Source: Methylomonas sp. EFPC3
Lineage (GTDB): Bacteria > Pseudomonadota > Gammaproteobacteria > Methylococcales > Methylomonadaceae
Assembly: GCF_029643245.1 (NCBI RefSeq)
Contig: NZ_CP116398.1
Coordinates: forward strand, 3,464,372 to 3,528,371
Direction: 5' to 3'
DNA: 64,000 bases
Shown here: in pieces, positions 16,214-26,323 of the stretch
Layout of the letters: each line of letters begins with the position of its first letter
Position numbering within the stretch: the stretch's first letter is position 1
Program-made: the position numbers and the translations under genes
Notes under the pieces: generated by a model
Databases searched by the model: none
The model's input: the letters and a program-made list of their open reading frames with translations, nothing else
What the model was told of the DNA's origin: nothing

Positions 16214-16330
16214 CAACCTGTTGGATCGGGAATACTCGGCGTTTTTCCTGCAAGCCGGGCGGACGGTTTATGGCGAAATTTCTTATAGCTTCTGAGCGTT
16301 GGCGTCAGCAGAGCCAGCGCTTGATCGCAT

Positions 16331-16370
16331 AAAAAAGCCCGCCAGGCTGCTGAGCCTGGCGGGCTTTTTT
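16331..16370. terminator. Strong bidirectional terminator
   Basis: A perfect 12-bp stem (AGCCCGCCAGGC/GCCTGGCGGGCT; GCC/GGC flanks with a short TGCTGA loop) is bordered by six A on the left and six T on the right, so it works on both strands. It lies 30 bp after the stop of the small minus-strand gene that follows. Confidence 0.92.
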
Positions 16371-16400
16371 GTTGGTGCTGTCCGGTGTTGCTTATGCGGC

Positions 16401-16835
16401 TCAGTCGGTCAGGCCGCCGATGCCTTCCACCGACCAGTTTTCGAAGTCGGCGGCGCCGGAGGTGTCGTCGCCTTTTTCGTATTGGATACGGCAGGCGTAG
16501 TGGCGCAATGTTGCCGGACTGTCCTTGCCGCTGATTTCGACGTCGGCATTGACGATGTATTCGTAATTACCCAAGCTCCAGGCGTTGGTCGGCTGCGCGG
16601 CGAAAGTCAGGTTTTGGCCTTCTTCCGCGTTTTGCTTGATGTGGGTGTTGCAGTGGCCGAAGGCCATAGCGGTCATGTCGGTGCTGATTGCCATGGGATT
16701 GGCAACGTCTTTGCTCTCGACCAAAAACAGGTCGGATGCGGCGATGTCGTACATGAAGGGCAGGAAAAACTTGATTTGGATGGCAAGCAGACCGGCCAAG
16801 CAAACGGCGAATATTATAATTTTCTTTTTATTCAT
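16401..16835 (-). CDS. Single-helix anchored protein, unknown
   Basis: A 144-residue protein with an N-terminal Lys-rich start and one transmembrane helix (IIIFAVCLAGLLAIQIKFFL), so probably a periplasmic domain anchored in the inner membrane. Two cysteines (FGHCNTH and HYACRIQ) could pair. No family was recognised. It stands alone between a strong terminator and a 180-bp spacer, on the same strand as the alcohol dehydrogenase gene upstream of it. Confidence 0.7.
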   Translation of the reverse strand: MNKKKIIIFAVCLAGLLAIQIKFFLPFMYDIAASDLFLVESKDVANPMAISTDMTAMAFGHCNTHIKQNAEEGQNLTFAAQPTNAWSLGNYEYIVNADVEISGKDSPATLRHYACRIQYEKGDDTSGAADFENWSVEGIGGLTD

Positions 16836-17013
16836 GGCTTAGGGTGGTGTTTTTTAGGGTGTTTTTTCTTTGAATCGGCAGCGATTCTAACAAAGATCGC
16901 CTGGGCTAGGAAATGCCGGCCCTCGAAAGCTAATTTACCTCGATTTGGCCGATGTCCAAGCGGTAGCGGCAAGAAAATCCTTTTGCCGTCAAGCGGATAA
17001 ATGCGGCCTGATT

Positions 17014-17997
17014 TTAGGGGATCAAAACCGCCGCGCCCTGGATTCGGCCGTTTTTCAATTGCGCCAGGGCCAGGTTGGCCTCGGCCAACGCAAAAGTTTG
17101 GACGTGGGTTTTCAGCGGTGCTTGCGCGGCTATCGCCAGAAAGGCTTCGCCGTCCTGGCGGGTCAGGTTGGCGACCGAACGTAGCGTGCGTTCGCCCCAC
17201 AAGATCGAGTAGGGAAAGGCCGGAATCTCGCTCATGTGAATACCGGCGCAAACCACGGTTCCGCCTTTCGCGACCTGCCGTAGCGCTTCCGGAACCAAGG
17301 CGCCGACCGGTGCGAACAGAATTGCCGCATCCATCGGGCGCGGCGGTGGTTGGGTCGAGTCGCCGGCCCACTCGGCGCCGAGTTGCCGGGCAAAATCCTG
17401 GCCGGCGCAGTCGCCGGGTTTGGTGAAGGCGAATACGCGCCGTCCCTGCCAGACGGCGACCTGGGCAATGAGGTGGGCGGCGGCGCCGAAGCCGTATATG
17501 CCAAGGGTTTCGGCATCGCCGGCAGCGACCAAGGAGCGGTAGCCGATCAGGCCGGCGCAGAGCAGCGGGGCGGCTTCGCTGTCGCCGTATTTCTGCGGCA
17601 GCGCGAAACAGTAATCCTGTTCGGCGACCGCGTATTCGGCATAGCCGCCATCCAAGGTGTAGCCGGTGAAGCCGGGAGCTTCGCACAGATTTTCCCGCCG
17701 GCTCAGGCAATACCGGCAACTGCCGCAGGTATGGCCCAGCCACGGCACGCCGACGCGCTGACCGACGCCGAAACGGTCGGCTCCGGAGCCTTTGGCAATC
17801 ACTTCGCCGACGATTTCGTGGCCGGGAATCAATGGTAATTTGGGTCGGTCCAGTTCGCCGTCGGCTATGTGCAGATCGGTGCGGCAGACGCCGCAGGCGC
17901 GGACTTTCAATAACACTTGAGTGGCCGCCGGAACCGGCAAATCAATATCGGTCAGGCGCAGCGGGGTGCCGGCACGCGCCAGAATCATCGCTTTCAC
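17014..17997 (-). CDS. Zinc-dependent alcohol dehydrogenase (MDR family)
   Basis: A 327-residue medium-chain dehydrogenase oxidising alcohols or reducing aldehydes with NAD(P). The catalytic zinc ligands are C38, H60 (with E61) and C147. The structural zinc lobe is intact with C91, C94, C97 and C105. The nucleotide-binding motif is GIYGFGAAAH, in which the third glycine of the usual GxGxxG is Ala, as in one AdhP-related subgroup. Its start overlaps the stop of the upstream APH/AAA gene by four bases (ATGA). In a methylotroph it might handle short-chain alcohols or aldehydes; the substrate cannot be deduced. Confidence 0.9.
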   Translation of the reverse strand: MKAMILARAGTPLRLTDIDLPVPAATQVLLKVRACGVCRTDLHIADGELDRPKLPLIPGHEIVGEVIAKGSGADRFGVGQRVGVPWLGHTCGSCRYCLSRRENLCEAPGFTGYTLDGGYAEYAVAEQDYCFALPQKYGDSEAAPLLCAGLIGYRSLVAAGDAETLGIYGFGAAAHLIAQVAVWQGRRVFAFTKPGDCAGQDFARQLGAEWAGDSTQPPPRPMDAAILFAPVGALVPEALRQVAKGGTVVCAGIHMSEIPAFPYSILWGERTLRSVANLTRQDGEAFLAIAAQAPLKTHVQTFALAEANLALAQLKNGRIQGAAVLIP

Positions 17998-19580
17998 GGT
18001 TCAGCCCTCAATCCGGCCAGTTCGGCCAATTGCCGCCGGAATTCACTGTTAACCTCCGCTGCCGGCCGGTCGGCATTGTTATCGAACACTACGCTACCGG
18101 CGGTTTCGTCGGCCTGTAAGGCTTCCAGGTTCCGGCGGGCGTGCTCCAGTACTTCCAGGCCGGCTTCCGACGCATCGTTGCCGGCGGTCTGCCGCTCGAT
18201 TATCCGCTGGTGCAAGGTAGCAGGCTCGGCCTCAACCGCGACCAAAACAAATCCGGCGCCGACCTGTGCCGCCAGCTCTCGAAACGGCCGGCGTTGATCG
18301 TATTGCAGAAACGCGGCATCGACGATCACGCCGAAACCGGCGGCCAGCAAATTCCGGCTCAGTTCAAGCAGCCGATCATAGGTTTGCCGGCCGGCATCGG
18401 CCCGGTAAATGCCGCCGCCGGTTGCGGACCGGCTGGACGCCAGCGGCGGCAGGCCGAACAGGCGTTTGCGCTCGACGTCGGAGCGGAGCCGGATCAAGCG
18501 GTATTGCTGCGATAACCAACGGGCGACGCGGCTTTTGCCGCTGCCGGGCAGGCCGTGCATCACAATCAGCGCCGGTTTGCGTTGCGTCAGGCAGCTGCTC
18601 GCCAGTTCCAGGTAGGCCAGACACTCGCGTTTGGCGGCCGGATCGCCGCTCTGCGCCAAACGAAAGCCGGCGACTTTGGCCCGCACCGTCGCCCGGTAAC
18701 TCAGGTAAAACCGCAGCAGGCCCAGGCCGGCATAATCGCCGCTGTGTTCCAGGTAAGCGTTCAGAAAGCGGTAGGCCAGATCGCCGCGGCCGCGCTGCAA
18801 TAGGTCCATCACCAGGAAGGCGGTGTCGTTGATCGGGTCGATCCAGCGTAGTTCCGGCGCAAATTCGATGCCGTCGAAGGGTACCGGCCGCTGGCGTAAC
18901 AGCACGATATTACCGAGGTGCAGATCGCCGTGGCATTCGCGAATGCGGCCTTGTTGGCGCCGCTCGCCGATCAGGGCCGCGCCGGCGGCGTATTCGGTTT
19001 CGCAGGCGGTTTCCAAGCGGTCGAGCATTGGCCAATCCGCCGTTTCGAGCAGCGACCGCAATTGCTGAAAATTTTGTCTGACCGGGGCCATCACCGCGGC
19101 CGGCGTACCGTAAACCGAATCGGCTGTTGCCGGGGGAAGTGCGGCGTGAAACGCGGAGAGACTTTGAGCCAGGCGGTCGAGATGTTCCGGCGCCAGCGCT
19201 TGGCGGCAGAACAGGTGGTCCAGGGTTTTATTCACCGCAAAACGACGCATTTTTACCGCATATTCGATGGCCGGTTCGCGGCCGATTTCCGGTTGTTCGG
19301 CGCTGCCGCCGATGGCAACCGTTGCCAGATAAAGAGAAGGCGCCAGACGCCGGTTCAGCCGCAGTTCTTCCTCGCAGAAAAATCGCCGTTTGGGCAGGTC
19401 GCTGAAATCCAGGAATCCCAGATCGACCGGCTTTTTGATTTTATAAGCATAACGGCCGGCCAGCAGCACCCAGGAAATGTGGGTTTCGAGGACCTCGACC
19501 TTGCGGACCGGATGCGGGTAGCGTGCCGGATCGCACAGGGCCCGGATCAGCTGCGGATATTGCGTGGTCATGGCTGGCAC
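17994..19580 (-). CDS. APH-like kinase fused to AAA/zeta-type ATPase
   Basis: A 528-residue two-domain cytoplasmic protein. The N-terminal ~320 residues have the aminoglycoside-phosphotransferase fold with the catalytic loop HGDLHLGNI and a downstream Asp in PFDGIEF. The C-terminal ~190 residues are a P-loop kinase with Walker A HGLPGSGKS and a second SRSATGGGIYRADA segment. This fusion is a conserved but functionally unassigned family. It is translationally coupled to the dehydrogenase gene downstream, so the two products may act in the same physiological response. True aminoglycoside resistance is not implied. Confidence 0.85.
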   Translation of the reverse strand: MPAMTTQYPQLIRALCDPARYPHPVRKVEVLETHISWVLLAGRYAYKIKKPVDLGFLDFSDLPKRRFFCEEELRLNRRLAPSLYLATVAIGGSAEQPEIGREPAIEYAVKMRRFAVNKTLDHLFCRQALAPEHLDRLAQSLSAFHAALPPATADSVYGTPAAVMAPVRQNFQQLRSLLETADWPMLDRLETACETEYAAGAALIGERRQQGRIRECHGDLHLGNIVLLRQRPVPFDGIEFAPELRWIDPINDTAFLVMDLLQRGRGDLAYRFLNAYLEHSGDYAGLGLLRFYLSYRATVRAKVAGFRLAQSGDPAAKRECLAYLELASSCLTQRKPALIVMHGLPGSGKSRVARWLSQQYRLIRLRSDVERKRLFGLPPLASSRSATGGGIYRADAGRQTYDRLLELSRNLLAAGFGVIVDAAFLQYDQRRPFRELAAQVGAGFVLVAVEAEPATLHQRIIERQTAGNDASEAGLEVLEHARRNLEALQADETAGSVVFDNNADRPAAEVNSEFRRQLAELAGLRAEP

Positions 19581-19851
19581 TCTCCCGGCGTTACAGCGGT
19601 TTGCGGCCGATTCTGACAGATCGGCGGAATCCCGGCAAAACCGATTTGGCGGTGCGATCAGGTCGCCGCCGGGGCCGATTTTGTGCGCGAATTGCTTGAA
19701 CTACTGCGGCTAAAGTTACGGGATAATTGAGTTTTCGAATATAATTCCGCCCCGTTTACGTGGCTTTTGATGCGGCCGTAACGGCTTTGTTCGGGCGCAT
19801 CGTCGGTCGACCCCAACCACCGTGCCGGCTGGCACTCAGCGCTGACTTAAT

Positions 19852-20679
19852 ATGGATATCTCAATACTCGTCAAATCCCTGATCCTCGGCATTGTCGAAG
19901 GGTTAACCGAATTCCTGCCCATTTCCAGCACCGGCCACTTGATTCTAGCCGGCGATTTGCTGAATTTTAACGACGACAAAGCCAAGCTGTTCACCATTGT
20001 GATTCAGGTTGGCGCGATCCTGGCCATTTGTTGGGAGTATCGGGCCAAGATCGGTTCGGTACTTAGCGGCCTGGCTACTGAGCGGCAGGCGCAGAAGTTC
20101 GTGTTGAATCTGGCCATCGCCTTCGTGCCGTTGGCGGCGCTGGGTCTGCTGTTCGGCAAATTCCTGAAGGCGACGCTGTTCAAACCGGTGCCGGTGGCGC
20201 TGGCCTTCATCGTCGGCGCCTTCATCATCATCTGGGCCGAAAAACGCGAGCACAAAGTCCTGGTCGAATCCGTCGACGATTTGTCGGCGCTGGATGCGTT
20301 GAAGTTGGGGATTGCCCAGGCTTTCGCGCTGATTCCGGGCATGTCGCGCTCCGGCTCGACCATTATCGGCGGCTTGCTATTCGGCTTGTCGCGCAAAGCG
20401 GCCACCGAGTTTTCGTTCTTCCTGGCGATTCCGACGCTGGTGGTGGCCAGCGCCTACGACTTATACAAACACCGCGATTTGCTGCAAGCCGATAACGACG
20501 TGTTGTCGTTTGCGATCGGTCTGGCCGCCGCTTTCGTCAGCGCGTTGGTGGCGGTGAAGGGCTTGCTGCGTTACATCAGCCACCACGATTTCATTATTTT
20601 CGCCTGGTACCGGATCGTGTTCGGTATCGTCGTGTTGGCAACGGCCTACAGCGGTCTGGTGCAGTGGACCGTTGATTGA
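19852..20679 (+). CDS. uppP: Undecaprenyl-diphosphatase UppP
   Basis: An inner-membrane enzyme of 275 residues that hydrolyses undecaprenyl pyrophosphate to recycle the lipid carrier for peptidoglycan and the polysaccharides encoded later in this window. The first signature [14 protein letters not shown] places E16/E20, S26 and H29 in the active site; the second, PGMSRSGST, holds the catalytic Arg. About eight helices, normal family length. Upstream are a TATAAT-like box at 19740-19745 and a small palindrome GTGCCGGCTGGCAC just before the start, whose role is unclear. Confidence 0.96.
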   Translation: MDISILVKSLILGIVEGLTEFLPISSTGHLILAGDLLNFNDDKAKLFTIVIQVGAILAICWEYRAKIGSVLSGLATERQAQKFVLNLAIAFVPLAALGLLFGKFLKATLFKPVPVALAFIVGAFIIIWAEKREHKVLVESVDDLSALDALKLGIAQAFALIPGMSRSGSTIIGGLLFGLSRKAATEFSFFLAIPTLVVASAYDLYKHRDLLQADNDVLSFAIGLAAAFVSALVAVKGLLRYISHHDFIIFAWYRIVFGIVVLATAYSGLVQWTVD

Positions 20680-20740
20680 GGTTTTCCGCCACGCTTGCGG
20701 CGGGTTTGGTTTTTTGATCTTTAACATTGAAGGGTAGGTT

Positions 20741-21715
20741 ATGGCGTTGCCGTTGTTGATGATAGTCATCGGTCTGGTGGTATTGGTCTGGAGTGCCGAT
20801 ATTTTTGTGGAAGGCGCCGCGGCGATCGCGCGTTTTCTGGGCATGTCGCCGCTATTGATCGGTATGGTGGTTATCGGTTTCGGCACCTCGGCGCCGGAAT
20901 TGACGGTGTCGGCCTTATCGGCCTGGCAAGGCAATCCGGGTATCGCTTTGGGTAACGCCTACGGTTCCAACATTACCAATATCGCCTTGATCCTGGGTAC
21001 GGTGGCCTTGATCAGCCCTATCGTGGTTCACTCGCAAATCATCAAGAAAGAATTGCCGGTATTGATGGGCGTGACGGTATTCGCCTTCGGCCAGCTCTAC
21101 GACGGTAGTTTGTCGCGGACCGATGCCATACTGGAATTGACGGTTTTCGTTGGGGTAATGACCTGGATGGTGCGCCAGGGCCTGAAGCAGAAGGTTGACG
21201 TGTTGGCCGACGAAGTGGCGGAAGAGTTGGCAGAGCACACTATGTCGTTTGCCCAGGCCACGATCTGGCTGGTTAGCGGCTTATTGCTGCTGATGATCAG
21301 TTCCCGGCTGTTGGTGTGGGGTGCGGTGACGATTGCGCAGAATCTGGGCGTCAGCGATTTGATCATCGGCTTGACCATCGTCGCGATCGGCACCTCGCTG
21401 CCGGAATTGGCCTCGTCGATAGCCGCGGCCCGTAAAGGCGAACACGATCTGGCTCTGGGCAACATCATCGGCTCCAATTTATTCAATACCTTGGCCGTGG
21501 TCGGCTTGGCCGGCGCGATCCATCCGATGTCGATTCCGGTCGAAATCGTCAACCGCGATTGGCCGCTGATGGCCTTGTTGACCGCGTCGCTGTTTGCGCT
21601 GGGTTATGCCGGTAAGCGGGAGCAGGGCCGCATCAACCGTGTCGAAGGCGGCGTGCTGCTGGCGGTGTACGCGGCTTACACGCTTTATTTGATCGATACC
21701 GTGGTGAGTGGGTAA
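20741..21715 (+). CDS. Calcium/sodium antiporter, CaCA family (YrbG type)
   Basis: An inner-membrane cation exchanger of 324 residues with about ten helices and the two inverted alpha-repeats that form the ion site: GFGTSAPELTVSALSA near residue 47 and AIGTSLPELASSIAAA near residue 216, each followed by ALGNxxGSN. These match the CaCA family of K+-independent Na+/Ca2+ exchangers. It lies 61 bp after uppP and 2 bp before the hpnN-like gene, so it may be transcribed with both. Direction and ion specificity in vivo are not known. Confidence 0.92.
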   Translation: MALPLLMIVIGLVVLVWSADIFVEGAAAIARFLGMSPLLIGMVVIGFGTSAPELTVSALSAWQGNPGIALGNAYGSNITNIALILGTVALISPIVVHSQIIKKELPVLMGVTVFAFGQLYDGSLSRTDAILELTVFVGVMTWMVRQGLKQKVDVLADEVAEELAEHTMSFAQATIWLVSGLLLLMISSRLLVWGAVTIAQNLGVSDLIIGLTIVAIGTSLPELASSIAAARKGEHDLALGNIIGSNLFNTLAVVGLAGAIHPMSIPVEIVNRDWPLMALLTASLFALGYAGKREQGRINRVEGGVLLAVYAAYTLYLIDTVVSG

Positions 21716-21717
21716 CT

Positions 21718-24384
21718 ATGTCTTTGGAAAACCGTTTGGGGCATTTCGCCTACCGCTGGGGTAATTGGCTGCTGTATTCCCCTGTCCTGGTGCTGTTGGT
21801 TTCGGTGCTGGCGGCTTATTGGGCCTTGCAGTACACCGGCAACCACTTGACCGTGAATACCGATACCGCCGAATTGATTGCGCCGGAGGCGCCGTTTCAA
21901 CAAAACCGGCGCAAGTTCGAGCAGCAGTTCGGCCAGGAAGTGCATACGCTGCTGCTGGTGATCGAATCGTCCAGTCCGGAACTGACCAAAGCCGCGGCCC
22001 GGCGCCTGGGGCGCGAATTGCGCGCCGATACCGACCATTTCACCAAGGTCTACCGGCCCGACGAAAACGAATTCTTCCAACGCAACGGCCTGCTGTATCT
22101 GGACGCCGATAAATTGCAGGATTTCTCGGTTACCTTGGCCCAAGCCCAGCCCTTCATCGGCCGGATTTCGCAGGACCCGAGTCTGAACGGTTTTTTCTCG
22201 ATTTTCGAGGATGCGCTGAACGCCGAAACCAAGACCGAGGAAGTGCCGATCGACTTGATGTCCTTGATCGACAAAGTCAGCAATTCGTTGCACAAGACCC
22301 TGAACGGCGAGACCGACCTGCTGTCCTGGCAAAAATTGATCGCCGAAAACAAAATCAGCGAAGAGCAGTCCGACAAGGCCTTTATCTTCGTCACCCCCAA
22401 ATTCGATTTCAGCCAGATTCTGCCGGTCGAGCCGGCGATTGACGTGATCCGCAAGGCGGCCAATAAAATTCAGGACCCGAACATGCCGGCCGTCAAAGTC
22501 TGGATCACCGGCGAAGTCGGCCTGGAGCACGACGAAATGGCCGGCATGAGCGAGGGTACTTTCACCGCCAGTATTTTCTCGGTGGTGTTGGTCTGCGGCA
22601 TTCTGCTGGTGGCTTACCGCTCCTGGCTGCTGATGCTGGCCACGCTGTTGACGCTGGCGCTGGGCATGGTGTTTTGCGGCTTGTTCGCCTCGGTCGCAGT
22701 GAAACAGTTGAACCTGATTTCGGTGGCCTTCGCCGTGTCCAACATCGGTTTGGGCGTCGAATACGCCATCCATTTTTGCCTGCGTTACCGGGACAATCTG
22801 GATCTGCACGGCAGCGACAAAGGTAAGGCGATCCGTTCCGCCTTGCTGGCGACCAGCCCGTCGCTGATTTTATGCGCCGGCACCACCTCGATCGGTCTGT
22901 ATGCGTTTATTCCGACCGATTACCAGGGCATCTCCGAGCTGGGTTTATTGGCCGGTACCAGTTTGTTTATCTGCCTGTTCGTCACGCTGACGGTGTTGCC
23001 GGTGTTACTGAAAGTACTGCCGAATCCGCCCTACCACAATCTGCACGGTGAGCAGCCCGGCGCCTCCAAATTGTCGCTGGCCCTGGCCCACTTTACCCTG
23101 CACTACGCCAAGCCGATTTCGTTTCTGACCCTGGCCGGCGCAATCGCCGCGGTGTATTTCGTGTTCCAGGTCAAGACCGATTTCAATCCGCTGAATCTGC
23201 GCGACCCGCATACCGAGTCGGTGGTTGCCTTCAAGGAATTGATGAAGGAGCGGGAAACCTCGCCGATGACATTGACGGTATTGGTCAAAAGCGAAGCCGA
23301 AGCCAAAGCCATGCAAACCAAATTGGCGGCCCTGAAAACCGTCGATAAGACCGTCAGCCTGTTCGATTTCGTCCCGGAAGACCAGGAGGAAAAGCTTGGC
23401 GTGATCGACGATATGGCGCTGGCGTTGGGGCCGCAAAGCCAGTCGTTTCCGCAATTGAAAAGCGGCGCCGATCCGTTGCCGGCGATCAAACGCATGATTG
23501 CGGCGATCGACGCCAATCTGCCGAAAAAGACCAATCCGGGCGATATTCAGTCCTTGAGCCGCTTCAAGCAGGAATTGCTGGATGTGCAGCTGGAACTGGA
23601 AGCGCGGATGCAGCCGGATCGCGGTGTCTTCATCGAGAAAATTCAGACTTCGTTGCTCGGTACGCTGCCAACCGTGATGAACGAATTGCTGACCGGTTTC
23701 CGTGCCGCCGAAATCGTGCCGGAAAGCATTCCGGACGAGATCAGGGAGCGCTGGCTGAGTAAGGACGGCTTGTATCGGATCCAAATTTTCCCGAAAGAAG
23801 ATTTGAACGACTTGGTCAATCTGCAGCGTTTCATCGTCGACGTGCAGGCCGTGGCGCCGAACGCGACCGATTTGCCGGTGATGTATTGGGAGTCGATGAA
23901 AGCCGTGATCGGCGCCTTCCAGGAGGCGATTATCATCGCCCTGGTGGCGATTGCGGTGCTGCTGATGTTCATCCGCCGCAGCGTGATCGATACCCTGCTG
24001 GTAATGGCGCCGTTGGTGCTGGCCGGCTTGTTTACGATGGCGACCACGGTATTTACCGGCACGCCGATCAATTTCGCCAATATCATCGCCCTGCCTTTAT
24101 TGATGGGCTTGGGTGTCGATAATGGTATCCATATGGTGGAAAAACTGCACCACTCCTTGTCGGAAGAACAAAATATTTACCAATCCAGCACCGCGCGCGG
24201 CATGTTTTACGGGGCATTGACTACAATTTCCAGCTTCGTCGGCCTGGCGTTTTCGCCGCACCAGGGGATTTCCAGCATGGGTCTGGTCATCACCATCGGT
24301 ATTTTCTGGATTATGACGTGTACCTTTATCGTGTTGCCGGCGATCAGCAAGTTGGTGCTGAAAAAAGCCGACCACGCTGCCTGA
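21718..24384 (+). CDS. hpnN: MMPL/RND transporter, hopanoid-associated HpnN-like
   Basis: An 888-residue inner-membrane transporter with the MMPL layout: one helix, a large periplasmic domain, a block of about five helices (around 285-440), a second periplasmic domain and another block (around 720-880). Conserved GLGVEYAIHF and GLGVDNGIHMVEKLHHS lie in the proton-relay helices. HpnN homologues move hopanoids from the inner to the outer membrane. Hopanoids are made by many methanotrophs, which fits the inferred host, but no hopanoid synthesis genes are in view. The gene begins two bases after the antiporter stop. Confidence 0.85.
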   Translation: MSLENRLGHFAYRWGNWLLYSPVLVLLVSVLAAYWALQYTGNHLTVNTDTAELIAPEAPFQQNRRKFEQQFGQEVHTLLLVIESSSPELTKAAARRLGRELRADTDHFTKVYRPDENEFFQRNGLLYLDADKLQDFSVTLAQAQPFIGRISQDPSLNGFFSIFEDALNAETKTEEVPIDLMSLIDKVSNSLHKTLNGETDLLSWQKLIAENKISEEQSDKAFIFVTPKFDFSQILPVEPAIDVIRKAANKIQDPNMPAVKVWITGEVGLEHDEMAGMSEGTFTASIFSVVLVCGILLVAYRSWLLMLATLLTLALGMVFCGLFASVAVKQLNLISVAFAVSNIGLGVEYAIHFCLRYRDNLDLHGSDKGKAIRSALLATSPSLILCAGTTSIGLYAFIPTDYQGISELGLLAGTSLFICLFVTLTVLPVLLKVLPNPPYHNLHGEQPGASKLSLALAHFTLHYAKPISFLTLAGAIAAVYFVFQVKTDFNPLNLRDPHTESVVAFKELMKERETSPMTLTVLVKSEAEAKAMQTKLAALKTVDKTVSLFDFVPEDQEEKLGVIDDMALALGPQSQSFPQLKSGADPLPAIKRMIAAIDANLPKKTNPGDIQSLSRFKQELLDVQLELEARMQPDRGVFIEKIQTSLLGTLPTVMNELLTGFRAAEIVPESIPDEIRERWLSKDGLYRIQIFPKEDLNDLVNLQRFIVDVQAVAPNATDLPVMYWESMKAVIGAFQEAIIIALVAIAVLLMFIRRSVIDTLLVMAPLVLAGLFTMATTVFTGTPINFANIIALPLLMGLGVDNGIHMVEKLHHSLSEEQNIYQSSTARGMFYGALTTISSFVGLAFSPHQGISSMGLVITIGIFWIMTCTFIVLPAISKLVLKKADHAA

Positions 24385-24480
24385 GCGCAAGTCCGGCCAA
24401 GCTGGACTAGACTTAGGCGGTCGCGTCCGCCGGGCCGGTCCGGCGCCAATTGGATTTAACTTTTTGTTGTAGAGGCAACC

Positions 24481-25326
24481 ATGTTTGTAATCATCGGTTA
24501 TGTGGTCATTTTGGGCTGCGTGTTGGGCGGCTTCCTGATGGCGGGAGGACACCTCGGTGTGCTTTGGCAGCCGGTGGAAGTATTGATCATCGTCGGTTCG
24601 GCGTTCGGGGCCTTTTTGGCGAGCAACTCGCTGACGGTCAGTAAAGCGGCCATGGCCGGCGGTACCGCCACCTTGAAAGGCAGCACCTATACCAAGGATT
24701 ACTACATGGAGCTGTTGATGAGTTTTAACGCATTGAGCCAAAAGGCGCGCAAGGAAGGCTTGCTCTCGCTGGAAAAGGTTGTCGACGATCCGGAAGGCAG
24801 CTCGATATTCGGCGAGAAGGTGGTCCACGATCACCATTTGATGGAATTCATCTGCGACAAACTGCGGTTGATCCTGACCGGGGTCGACGTCAACCAGCTC
24901 GAAGACATCATGGACGCCGAGATCGAGGTCCACCACGCCGAGGGTAACGAGCCGATCAAGGCCGTGCAAAAAGTCGGTGACGGCATGCCGGCCTTCGGTA
25001 TCGTCGCGGCGGTGATGGGGGTGGTGCACACCATGGAATCGGTGGGCATTCCACCGGCCGAACTGGGCAAACTGATTGCCGCGGCGCTGGTCGGTACCTT
25101 CCTCGGTATTTTGGTGTCTTACGGCTTTATCGGTCCGGTGGCGTCGGTGATGGAAGCCCGCCTGGAAGAAGAGAGCAATGCTTACAAGTGCACCCAGAAA
25201 GGCCTGTTGAATTGCGCCAAAGGTACTTCGCCGGCGATGACGGTGGAATTCATGCGCACAGCGATTCCGCATTCTGCCCGGCCCTCCTTTGCCGAACTCG
25301 AAGAAGCCTTGAAGGGCGGTAAATAA
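24481..25326 (+). CDS. motA: Flagellar motor stator protein MotA
   Basis: A 281-residue inner-membrane protein forming the ion-conducting stator with MotB. N-terminal helices (FVIIGYVVILGCVLGGFLMAGG, VLIIVGSAFGAFLAS), the cytoplasmic KARKEGLLSLE with the charged residues that contact the rotor, and the conserved PAFGIVAAVMGVVHTM helix with its proline are all present. Full length for the proton-type E. coli family. It is followed after 13 bp by motB. No other flagellar genes are in this window. Confidence 0.96.
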   Translation: MFVIIGYVVILGCVLGGFLMAGGHLGVLWQPVEVLIIVGSAFGAFLASNSLTVSKAAMAGGTATLKGSTYTKDYYMELLMSFNALSQKARKEGLLSLEKVVDDPEGSSIFGEKVVHDHHLMEFICDKLRLILTGVDVNQLEDIMDAEIEVHHAEGNEPIKAVQKVGDGMPAFGIVAAVMGVVHTMESVGIPPAELGKLIAAALVGTFLGILVSYGFIGPVASVMEARLEEESNAYKCTQKGLLNCAKGTSPAMTVEFMRTAIPHSARPSFAELEEALKGGK

Positions 25327-25339
25327 GGGGTAAGCGAGC

Positions 25340-26299
25340 ATGGCCGAACAACCGATAATCATCAAAAAAGTCAAGAAAGGCGGTCACGGCGGCCATCACG
25401 GCGGCGCCTGGAAAATCGCTTACGCCGACTTCGTGACGGCAATGATGGCCTTCTTTTTGTTGATGTGGTTGCTCGGTACCACCGATGAAGTCACCAAAAA
25501 AGGTATTTCCGAATATTTCCAGAATCCGTTCGGTATAGCGATAGCCAATAACCCCGGTGAGGGCTCCGGCGACCGCACCAACATCATCCAGGCCGGCGGC
25601 CAGGATTTGAAATCGCAGGACGAAGGCCAGGTGCACCAGGGCGAAGCGCCGCCGGCCGAACCGACGCCGGAAGATATCCAAAAACTGGCCGAGGAGCAGG
25701 AAAAAAAGAAGCTGGAGGAGTTGCAGGAAAAAATCGAGGACATGCTGGAAGCCAATACCAAGCTCAGCGAATACAAAGACCAGATCAAGCTGGAGTCGAC
25801 GCCGGAAGGCTTGAAAATCCAGATCGTCGATGCCCAAAACCGGCCGATGTTCAAGCTGGCCAGCTCCGGGATCGAAAGTTACGCCCAGGCCATTCTGCGC
25901 GAGCTGGCGCCGGTAATCAACGAGCTGCCGAACAAGGTCTCGATCAACGGCCATACCGATGCCCTGCCGTTTCCAAGTAACCGCACCGGCTATTCCAACT
26001 GGGAATTGTCCAGCGACCGCGCCAACGTCGCCCGCCGCGAATTGAACCAGGGCGGCCTGAACGACGATAAGGTGTTGCGCGTGGTCGGCTTGGCCTCGAG
26101 TATTCCCTATAAGCTCGAGAATCCGAACGATCCGATGAACCGGCGGATATCGATTGTGGTGATGAACAAGAAAACCGAAAACCAGGTGCTGCACGACGGC
26201 GCCGATCCGACCGCATCGGAGGCGACGCCGAGTTTGCCCAGCGTCTCGCCGACGGTGCAGCAGAACATCAAAGTCACCGGCCCGCCGGCTACGCACTAG
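25340..26299 (+). CDS. motB: Flagellar motor stator protein MotB
   Basis: A 319-residue protein, partner of MotA. The short cytoplasmic N-terminus is unusually rich in Gly and His (KKGGHGGHHGGAWK). The single helix carries the proton-binding aspartate D30 in AYADFVTAMMAFFLLMWLL. The C-terminal OmpA-like domain (about 190-290) binds peptidoglycan, with NGHTDALPF and NRRISIVV. A charged helical linker lies between. Length and order are typical. The His-rich N-terminus could reflect simple lysine/histidine substitution in a basic tail. Confidence 0.95.
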   Translation: MAEQPIIIKKVKKGGHGGHHGGAWKIAYADFVTAMMAFFLLMWLLGTTDEVTKKGISEYFQNPFGIAIANNPGEGSGDRTNIIQAGGQDLKSQDEGQVHQGEAPPAEPTPEDIQKLAEEQEKKKLEELQEKIEDMLEANTKLSEYKDQIKLESTPEGLKIQIVDAQNRPMFKLASSGIESYAQAILRELAPVINELPNKVSINGHTDALPFPSNRTGYSNWELSSDRANVARRELNQGGLNDDKVLRVVGLASSIPYKLENPNDPMNRRISIVVMNKKTENQVLHDGADPTASEATPSLPSVSPTVQQNIKVTGPPATH

Positions 26300-26323
26300 C
26301 CGCTTCCCGCTGCATCTATTGCC

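Noticed and set aside
16214..16310. Continuation of the transposase remnant in another frame (LLDREYSAF...)
   Set aside because: An open frame of about 30 residues follows in the next frame, but it could not be matched to a transposase segment, so the pseudogene was not extended over it.
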